From positions 1 through 6,669 of the forward strand of contig JBDTCD010000177.1 in the NCBI GenBank assembly GCA_039923755.1: a DNA stretch of 6,669 nt, given 5' to 3'. Source of the DNA: Terrimesophilobacter sp039923755. GTDB taxonomy: Bacteria > Actinomycetota > Actinomycetes > Actinomycetales > Microbacteriaceae. The notes beneath the pieces were generated by a model. That model was not told the origin of the DNA, ran no database searches, and worked only from the letters and a program-made list of their open reading frames with translations. Both the position numbers and the translations under genes were made by a program. Positions 1 through 4,311 of this stretch are shown piece by piece (the stretch's first letter is position 1; every line of letters begins with the position of its first letter).

Positions 1-408
1 GCGCGCGAAGAGATTTTCGGACCGGTGTTGTCTGTGCTGACCTTCCGCACCCCTGCCGAGGCCATCGCGAAAGCAAACAATACGCCGTATGGGCTCTCTG
101 CGGGAATTTGGAGCGACAAAGGCAGTCGCATCCTTGGCGTTGCCGACAAGCTGAAGGCTGGCGTTGTGTGGGCGAATACCTTCAATCGCTTCGATCCGGC
201 AAGCCCGTTCGGCGGCTATAAAGAGTCCGGTTACGGCCGCGAAGGTGGTCGGCACGGGCTCGGAGCCTATCTAGAATCCGGCTGGCATGAATCCCGTCAG
301 ACTTCCCGCACGTCTCTCCCCGAGAGATCGCACCGCGATCGCCTCGACGGTGGCCGCGCCAAAAACCCACGTCCACTTCGCGCTCCACAGAAGGGGGCCT
401 CAAAATGA
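1..408 (+). CDS. Aldehyde dehydrogenase, C-terminal part (5' end outside window)
   Basis: NAD(P)-dependent oxidation of an aldehyde to a carboxylic acid; substrate not readable from this part. The reading frame is open from base 1, giving 135 residues, so the start lies upstream; the GTG at 25 is an internal Val. Seen: EEIFGPV at residues 3-9, whose Glu and Phe contact the cofactor in ALDHs; NNTPYGLSAGIW at 26-37; then AGVVWANTFNRFDPASPFGG from 53 and KESGYGREGG at 74-83. These are the standard closing ALDH motifs. The catalytic Cys and the Glu base would lie upstream and cannot be checked. After GLGAYLE an unusual tail of about 44 residues, rich in Arg, Lys, Ser and Pro, runs to the stop. 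The stop overlaps the next start (ATGA), so the two genes are very likely translationally coupled. In actinobacteria I recall such pairs downstream of deoC, which would suit acetaldehyde as substrate (inference). Confidence 0.93.
   Translation, partial: AREEIFGPVLSVLTFRTPAEAIAKANNTPYGLSAGIWSDKGSRILGVADKLKAGVVWANTFNRFDPASPFGGYKESGYGREGGRHGLGAYLESGWHESRQTSRTSLPERSHRDRLDGGRAKNPRPLRAPQKGASK
391..397 (+). promoter_or_regulatory. Ribosome binding site of the second ALDH-like gene
   Basis: AAGGGGG lies 7 bases before the ATG at 405, inside the end of the upstream ALDH gene. Together with the ATGA overlap it fixes the start and supports coupled translation. Confidence 0.7.
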
Positions 409-1277
409 CTACTCACCTCGCCGTGCCGAAGACCTACAAGCTCTATATCGGCGGAGCCTTCCCGCGCAGTGAGTCCGGGCGAACCTACGAGGTCGCCACG
501 CGCACGGGGACCTTCCTCGCCAACGCGGCAAAAGCCAGCCGCAAGGACGCCAGAGACGCCGTTGTGGCCGCCCGTGCAGCGCAGCCCGGATGGGCGGGAG
601 CGACCGCGTACAACCGCGGCCAGGTGCTCTACCGCATCGCGGAACTGCTTGAGGGCCGGCGAGCGCAATTTGTTGATGAACTCCGCCGGGGTAGTGGGCT
701 CACTGAAATGCGCGCCTTGCGCGAAGTGGACGCAGCGATCGATGTGTGGGTGTGGTATGCCGGCTGGGCAGACAAGTATCTGCAGGTAACCGGCAACGGA
801 AATGCCGTGAGTGGCCCGTACTTCAACATCTCAACGCCGGAACCCACCGGAGTCGTTGCCGCCATCGCCCCACAGGACTCTGCGGTGCACGGAACCGGAC
901 TCCTCGGTCTCGTCTCGGTGATCGCACCGGTGCTCGTCAGTGGGAACTCGGTCGTCGTCGTGGCGAGTGAATCGACACCGCTGCCGGCGATAAGCCTCGC
1001 GGAGGTGCTCGCTACGAGTGATGTTCCCGGTGGAGTCGTCAACATCCTTACCGGGTCGCCCGCGGAGATCGCTCCGTGGCTAGCGAGTCATGCGGATGTA
1101 AATGCGCTCGACCTCACCGGTGCGGGAAACCTGGAGTGGATTGAACTGCAGATCGCCGCAGCTGACACGCTCAAGCGCGTGTTGCCACCTGAGCCAGGCG
1201 TTCCAGCCCCGTCGCTCGATCGCGTGCAGTTCTTCACCGAAACGAAGACGGTGTGGCACCCGAAGGGGATTATCTAG
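405..1277 (+). CDS. Short ALDH-like protein lacking the catalytic half (ALDH16-type partner)
   Basis: 290 residues against about 480-500 for a full ALDH. The N-terminal half is a recognisable cofactor-binding ALDH fold: YKLYIGGAFPRSESGR at 11-26, EPTGVVAAIAP at 146-156, GNSVVVV at 180-186, SESTPLPA at 188-195, PGGVVNILTG at 208-217. Key residues are changed. The usual PWN is PQD (156-158) and the Lys-Pro of the KPSE motif is Val-Ala (186-187). After LKRV (256-259), where LELGGK with the Glu base should follow, the protein jumps to a Pro-rich linker and ends FFTETKTVWHPKG (276-288), which resembles the C-terminal oligomerisation tail of ALDHs. The catalytic Cys domain is therefore absent. No stop or frameshift is seen, so it looks like a maintained gene. 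Likely role: structural or regulatory partner of the ALDH encoded just upstream, like the inactive second domain of ALDH16 (inference). Start fixed by ATGA overlap and a good ribosome site. Confidence 0.9.
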   Translation: MTTHLAVPKTYKLYIGGAFPRSESGRTYEVATRTGTFLANAAKASRKDARDAVVAARAAQPGWAGATAYNRGQVLYRIAELLEGRRAQFVDELRRGSGLTEMRALREVDAAIDVWVWYAGWADKYLQVTGNGNAVSGPYFNISTPEPTGVVAAIAPQDSAVHGTGLLGLVSVIAPVLVSGNSVVVVASESTPLPAISLAEVLATSDVPGGVVNILTGSPAEIAPWLASHADVNALDLTGAGNLEWIELQIAAADTLKRVLPPEPGVPAPSLDRVQFFTETKTVWHPKGII

Positions 1278-1290
1278 CGCACCGGCGACG

Positions 1291-2634
1291 TTACAGGGTC
1301 CCGATGAGCCTTCGATAGAAGTCGATGCCCTTCAGGAAAGTCGACACCCGAATTCGTTCGTTTTTGGCATGCAGGGTTCCCCGCTCCGCACTCGACATTT
1401 CAAACGGGCTGAACCGATAGACGTGATCGCTGATTCGGGAGAAGTGGCGGCTGTCGCTCGCGCCGAGCATGACGTAGGGCGTGACAATAGTGCCCTGGTA
1501 CGTCTCTTCAATGGTGGCTTTGACGAGTTCCCAGGCGTTCCCGCTCGTTGGCGATACCGGGGAAGGCTCCGTCGGGTGCAGTGCCTCGATGCGGACAGCG
1601 TCGTCGCGGATTGCCCGCCGAACGTGAGCCGTTGCCTCATCGACGGTGGAATCGATCGCGATGCGGATGTTGACAATAGCCTCTGCGCGTTCAGCCAGAG
1701 CGTTGGCGGCCTGGGCTCCACTCAATTGCGTCACCGCCTGGGTTGTTCGCACCATCGCGTTCGTCTCATCGCTCATCCGCGCGAAAATGCCCAACAGCGG
1801 CAGTTTGGTGAGCCACAGGTTTGTGAACACCCACTTGAGGGGTTGCCGCGCATGAGCACCGAGAGTGCGGATCATTTCCAGGTTTGTCGACACGAAGGAC
1901 TTTCTGAACGGCCGACGGTTGAGTCTGACGATGGCGCGTGCAAGCCGCACTGTCGCAGCGAGCTTCGGGGGAGTGGACGCGTGACCACCCTGTTGCTCGA
2001 CGATGAGCCGGAGACTGAGGATACCCTTCTCGCTGACACCGACGACCGCGATAGGGCCGGTGACACCCGGAAAGATTCCCTCCACCACAGCCCCGCCCTC
2101 ATCAAGCACGAGCGCCGGCCGCACGCCACGGCTTTCCAGAAGGTCGACGATCACCTGGGCGCCGGTTCCTGCAGTCTCCTCGTTGTGCCCGAAGCTCAGG
2201 TAGACGTCATGGGCGGGCACGAATCCGTCGGCCACGCGTGCCTCAACTCCTTCGAGGATGCTGACGAGTGACCCCTTGTCATCGAGCGTGCCTCGCCCCC
2301 ACACGAATTGATCGCCTGACGCACCCACAAGTTCCGCGGCGAACGGGGGATGCTCCCATCCCGCGCTGGTTGCCGGTACGACGTCATAGTGGGCCATCAG
2401 GACGGTCGGTTCGCCCTCCAGGGACCCGTGCCAGCGGAACAGCATAGAGTGCCCGTCAACGAGTTCGAGGTCCAGCGCGGAATGCATTTTCGGATAGCGT
2501 TTCGCCAGCTCGTCGCGAAAAGTCTCGAAGTGCTCCCAGTCGATCTCGCTCTCGTCGAGTCGCGACACGGTGGGGATACGGATGAGAGCGCGAAGGTTCT
2601 CGATCGAGCGCTGGTCTTCGGTCTCAGGTTGCAC
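1291..2634 (-). CDS. M20 family metallopeptidase/amidohydrolase, CPS1/PM20D1-like
   Basis: 447-residue predicted cytoplasmic two-zinc hydrolase of amide or peptide bonds; no signal peptide. The M20 residues are all present: HYDVVP (His82, Asp84), GRGTLDDKGS (bridging Asp118 or 119), HNEET with Glu152 as likely general base and Glu153 as metal ligand, LDEGG (Asp178), GGHAST (His218, the lid-domain His that reaches the partner's active site in dimeric relatives) and LHAKNERI (His422). The order and the motifs SNLWL-like TNLWL (271-275), GASDSRHF (391-398) and VYRFSP (405-410) match the carboxypeptidase S/PM20D1 branch rather than ArgE or DapE. The lid carries a hydrophobic stretch at about 267-285. 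The start is GTG at 2634, without a clear Shine-Dalgarno; it is chosen because EDQRSIENLRALIRIPTVSR is a typical M20 N-terminus. It converges on the ALDH pair (13-bp gap). Physiological substrate unknown; N-acyl amino acids or dipeptides are possible. Confidence 0.93.
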   Translation of the reverse strand: MQPETEDQRSIENLRALIRIPTVSRLDESEIDWEHFETFRDELAKRYPKMHSALDLELVDGHSMLFRWHGSLEGEPTVLMAHYDVVPATSAGWEHPPFAAELVGASGDQFVWGRGTLDDKGSLVSILEGVEARVADGFVPAHDVYLSFGHNEETAGTGAQVIVDLLESRGVRPALVLDEGGAVVEGIFPGVTGPIAVVGVSEKGILSLRLIVEQQGGHASTPPKLAATVRLARAIVRLNRRPFRKSFVSTNLEMIRTLGAHARQPLKWVFTNLWLTKLPLLGIFARMSDETNAMVRTTQAVTQLSGAQAANALAERAEAIVNIRIAIDSTVDEATAHVRRAIRDDAVRIEALHPTEPSPVSPTSGNAWELVKATIEETYQGTIVTPYVMLGASDSRHFSRISDHVYRFSPFEMSSAERGTLHAKNERIRVSTFLKGIDFYRRLIGTL

Positions 2635-2669
2635 ACGTCGACTCTATAAGCCGGATAGCCTTGGAAACG
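2635..2669. promoter_or_regulatory. 35-bp divergent start-to-start region
   Basis: The whole space between the GTG of the peptidase gene and the ATG of the membrane protein gene is 35 bp, so the promoters must overlap each other or the coding ends. Two weak TAnnnT-type -10 candidates sit where leaderless transcripts would need them: TAGAGT on the minus strand (2646-2641), 6 bases before the GTG, and TAGCCT on the plus strand (2656-2661), 8 bases before the ATG. No convincing -35 is visible for either, and neither gene has a strong Shine-Dalgarno sequence. Confidence 0.3.
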
Positions 2670-3020
2670 ATGACCTCCTATCCCACGCCCGCCTTCACGC
2701 GCCCCGCTCTTGCGCCGGGCCTGCTCGGTGCGATCGTCCTACTTGCGGGGCTTGCGCTGCTGGACAACGCGAGCGGCTATTTCTGGATCAAGGCCGTCGT
2801 GGCGGTCCTTGCCCTCATTGTGTGCGTTTTCGCGTGGCAAGCGCATCAGCAGTGGTGGCTCATCGCGCTGCTGCCGATCGTCGTTGCCTGGAATCCGGTC
2901 TGGCCCTTCGACTTCCATGGCCAGTTGTGGGTGGCCAGCCCATTTGTAGCGTCGCTTGCATTCGTTGTCGCCGGAATCCTCATCAAAGTGAAAAACTCTG
3001 AGGACCGCAACCGCCGTTAA
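2670..3020 (+). CDS. Small four-helix membrane protein (possibly DUF6804-like)
   Basis: 116 residues, function unknown. Four hydrophobic helices are visible at about 14-32, 38-57, 62-74 and 86-106, with a short N-terminus and a charged C-terminal end (KVKNSEDRNRR). A Trp/Pro-rich loop, NPVWPF (75-80), lies between helices 3 and 4, and a QWW (61-63) opens helix 3. The overall form, RPALAPGLLG at the N-terminus plus NPVWPF, resembles small uncharacterised membrane proteins of Microbacteriaceae that I recall as DUF6804; that assignment is from memory. The ATG at 2670 is preferred; a TTG at 2661 in the same frame would add three residues (M-E-T). The ribosome site is weak (GGAA just upstream). 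It is divergent from the M20 gene and convergent with the phosphoesterase gene, with a hairpin over its stop codon. Confidence 0.8.
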   Translation: MTSYPTPAFTRPALAPGLLGAIVLLAGLALLDNASGYFWIKAVVAVLALIVCVFAWQAHQQWWLIALLPIVVAWNPVWPFDFHGQLWVASPFVASLAFVVAGILIKVKNSEDRNRR

Positions 3021-3032
3021 TGGTGGTTGCGG
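3005..3032. terminator. Hairpin between convergent genes, candidate bidirectional terminator
   Basis: Inverted repeat with arms at 3005-3015 (CCGCAACCGCC) and 3022-3032 (GGTGGTTGCGG): 11 pairs with one G-U wobble in the plus-strand RNA, and a 6-base loop (GTTAAT) holding the TAA stop of the membrane protein gene. In the minus-strand RNA the wobble becomes a C-A mismatch. There is no U-tract on either side, as is common in high-GC actinobacteria. It lies 3' of both the plus gene and the minus gene that ends at 3048. Confidence 0.6.
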
Positions 3033-3047
3033 ACGGCCATCGACGAG

Positions 3048-4007
3048 TCAGTAACCGGAAACATCCCACACGAGCGGGCGGGTCGTGCCTCGTTCGCGTT
3101 CGCGTGCAGTTGCTACTACAGACTCTTCAATGAAGACCTCTTCAAGTTCCAAAAGCGCGCGCGAATCTTCCGCGGAGACCAACGAGATTGCAGGTGAATC
3201 GACGATGGGTACAACGGTGTGCATGACCGTGTCGTCGTAGACGTTGACAAGATTGTACGAGTGAGCGCTGTCCACGGCGCGCTGGGAACCCAGCGGCGCC
3301 GTGAGGTCATGGGTGTAGCAGGTTGCCGACGCGACCGACACGGGAACACCGGCAAAGGTGGCGGTTGCCGAATAGTGCACGTGCCCGGCGATGATGCTGC
3401 GGACATCTGATCCGGCGATGATTTTTGCGAAGCTCGACTGGTCACGGAGTTCAACGGCGGTCGCGAGGTCGACGATGGAGGGCACAGGCGGATGGTGCAT
3501 GGCAATGATGGTGCCATATGGCGCCGGGATGGAAAGCTCATCGTCAAGCCAGTCAAGCTGGCTGTGTTCGAGTTGGCCGTAGTGGTGGCCAGGAACGCTG
3601 GTGTCGAGGGTGATGATGCGAAGTCCATCCAGGAACGTAACCCGATCTATCGGTTCATCGCTGGGTAGTTGGCCGAGAAGCCCGGTGCGGAATGCAGGGC
3701 GCGAATCTCGCTCACCCGGCACCCAAATGGGAATCGCGCCGAGTCGCTCTGCTACGGGGTCGATAATCTGCCGCAACAGCGCATACGCGTCCTGATCACC
3801 CAGTTCGGAGAGGTCACCCGTGAAGACGATTGCCTGAGGGGTGACTCCCGAGGCTTCAAGCCGCTCTACAACCCTCCGCAGGCGCGCTTGAGAGTCCACT
3901 TCATCGAACAGGAGCGAGTTGGAAGCTGTTCCGGCGAGCAGTCGCGTGTCACTCACGTGAAGGAGAGTGTGGTTCGGCCGCGGGTATTCGGCCGTCCGTG
4001 AGGGCAT
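3048..4007 (-). CDS. Calcineurin-like phosphoesterase, CpdA/Icc type, with altered metal site
   Basis: 319 residues. The fold matches class III 3',5'-cyclic nucleotide phosphodiesterases and related metallophosphoesterases: FTGDLSELGD (bridging Asp65), LDTSVPG (134-140), MHHPP (His171, His172), GHVHY (His209, His211) and the trailing GVPVSVASATCYT (220-232). Three expected residues differ. The opening DxH reads Asp20-Thr-Arg22, and the GNHD/E box reads Gly98-Glu99-Arg100-Asp101, replacing the metal-binding Asn and the catalytic His. Each change is a clean codon in an otherwise intact frame (CGA; GAG CGA). Metal site 1 thus loses its His and site 2 has Glu for Asn, so normal phosphodiesterase activity is doubtful. 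It may be a pseudo-enzyme, or use another metal or substrate (inference). The ATG at 4007 is the only possible start: an in-frame TGA lies six codons upstream. No Shine-Dalgarno is visible, so a leaderless or weakly translated message is possible. Probably monocistronic. Confidence 0.88.
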   Translation of the reverse strand: MPSRTAEYPRPNHTLLHVSDTRLLAGTASNSLLFDEVDSQARLRRVVERLEASGVTPQAIVFTGDLSELGDQDAYALLRQIIDPVAERLGAIPIWVPGERDSRPAFRTGLLGQLPSDEPIDRVTFLDGLRIITLDTSVPGHHYGQLEHSQLDWLDDELSIPAPYGTIIAMHHPPVPSIVDLATAVELRDQSSFAKIIAGSDVRSIIAGHVHYSATATFAGVPVSVASATCYTHDLTAPLGSQRAVDSAHSYNLVNVYDDTVMHTVVPIVDSPAISLVSAEDSRALLELEEVFIEESVVATARERERGTTRPLVWDVSGY

Positions 4008-4063
4008 AGGGCAATGAAACCGTCATTTTGCCCGTCACTCTCGCTAGCGCGGCGGCGAGTCGA

Positions 4064-4087
4064 GTATCGCGTGGGAAGTCGCGATAC
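4064..4087. repeat. Inverted repeat GTATCGCG-N8-CGCGATAC, candidate operator
   Basis: Perfect 8-bp arms (4064-4071 and 4080-4087) around an 8-base spacer. A third copy of the core TATCGCG lies at 4115-4121 (TTATCGCGA) and a looser one at 4130-4135 (ATCGCG). GTCG at 4059-4062 and CGAC at 4091-4094 could extend the pairing across unequal bulges. The arms flank the AT-rich island, so a repressor or activator site is plausible. I do not recognise the regulator. Confidence 0.4.
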
Positions 4088-4093
4088 CGCCGA

Positions 4094-4118
4094 CTATGCC
4101 GTAAACTTAATACTTATC
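4094..4118. promoter_or_regulatory. AT-rich island, candidate divergent promoter core
   Basis: The only AT-rich stretch in this GC-rich gap. TAAACT (4102-4107) fits an actinobacterial -10 on the plus strand, and TAAGTT (4109-4104) fits one on the minus strand. No good -35 is visible on either side; a plus-strand -35 at the normal spacing would fall inside the inverted repeat at 4064-4087. Confidence 0.3.
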
Positions 4119-4142
4119 GCGAGGATCCAATCGCGGCCTGAC

Positions 4143-4157
4143 CTTGCCACTGGCAAG
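4143..4157. repeat. 15-bp palindrome CTTGCCA-C-TGGCAAG
   Basis: Perfect 7-bp arms with a single central base. It shares GCCACTGGC with 4203-4211 further down. It could be a regulator site just downstream of the candidate promoter, or a leader hairpin, though a one-base loop would force the inner pairs open in RNA, which favours a DNA site. Confidence 0.4.
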
Positions 4158-4205
4158 TTGCTCGGGTCAAGGGCCCCGCGTTTCGCGTCCCGGCTACCAG
4201 GAGCC

Positions 4206-4215
4206 ACTGGCCAGT
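4206..4215. repeat. 10-bp perfect palindrome ACTGGCCAGT
   Basis: Self-complementary sequence that overlaps the second copy of the GCCACTGGC direct repeat, 57 bp after the first copy. Short enough that chance is possible; noted because both copies sit in palindromes. Confidence 0.3.
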
Positions 4216-4231
4216 CGTCAGAGTTGAAAGA

Positions 4232-4266
4232 GCGCGAGTGGTAAGTGTGGGAAACGACCACTGCGC
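4232..4266 (+). repeat. Leader hairpin upstream of helicase gene
   Basis: AGTGGT (4237-4242) pairs with ACCACT (4257-4262), and GCGC (4232-4235) with GCGC (4263-4266) across a single bulged G at 4236. This gives 10 pairs with a 14-base loop. It ends 35 bases before the ribosome site and has no U-tract, so a leader structure or operator is as likely as a terminator. Confidence 0.35.
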
Positions 4267-4301
4267 GAATGGCGCGCGAGGTTGACGGAGGCCAAGCCCC
4301 C

Positions 4302-4308
4302 AAGGAGG
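4302..4308 (+). promoter_or_regulatory. Strong ribosome binding site of the helicase gene
   Basis: AAGGAGG, a full match to the anti-Shine-Dalgarno, ends 3 bases before the ATG at 4312. The gap is shorter than usual but no other ATG or GTG start in this frame is close, so it decides the start in favour of 4312 rather than the upstream TTG at 4282. Confidence 0.8.
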
Positions 4309-4311
4309 ATC

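Larger units (their letters stand above)
4008..4311. other. 304-bp divergent intergenic region upstream of helicase and phosphoesterase genes
   Basis: Region between the ATG of the phosphoesterase gene (minus) and the ATG of the helicase gene (plus). I support no protein gene here; a 76-codon frame at 4014-4244 has no family resemblance. It contains one AT-rich island (about 4094-4118), four inverted repeats listed separately, and a 9-bp direct repeat GCCACTGGC at 4146-4154 and 4203-4211. It probably carries promoters for both flanking genes and a leader of roughly 150-200 bases for the helicase mRNA. Confidence 0.6.

Noticed and set aside
405..1277. Short ALDH gene as a decayed pseudogene
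   Set aside because: The frame is clean, it has a good ribosome site and an ATGA overlap, and it ends with an ALDH-like C-terminal tail, so it looks like a maintained short form.
1102..2271. Long plus-strand open frame of 389 codons opposite the M20 gene
   Set aside because: It lies antisense to a gene with complete catalytic motifs and overlaps the end of the ALDH-like gene. Its translation has no family resemblance. Long antisense frames are expected in high-GC DNA.
4072..4215. Possible cobalamin riboswitch (GGGAA, GCCACTGG and CCAGGAG in that order)
   Set aside because: Three short matches appear in the right order, but the spacing is off, the full B12 box and the GGTG/CCGG core are missing, and an SNF2 helicase is not a usual B12-controlled gene.
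4014..4244. 76-codon plus-strand frame in the gap before the helicase gene
   Set aside because: No ribosome site, no family resemblance, and it runs through the AT-rich promoter island and the inverted repeats.
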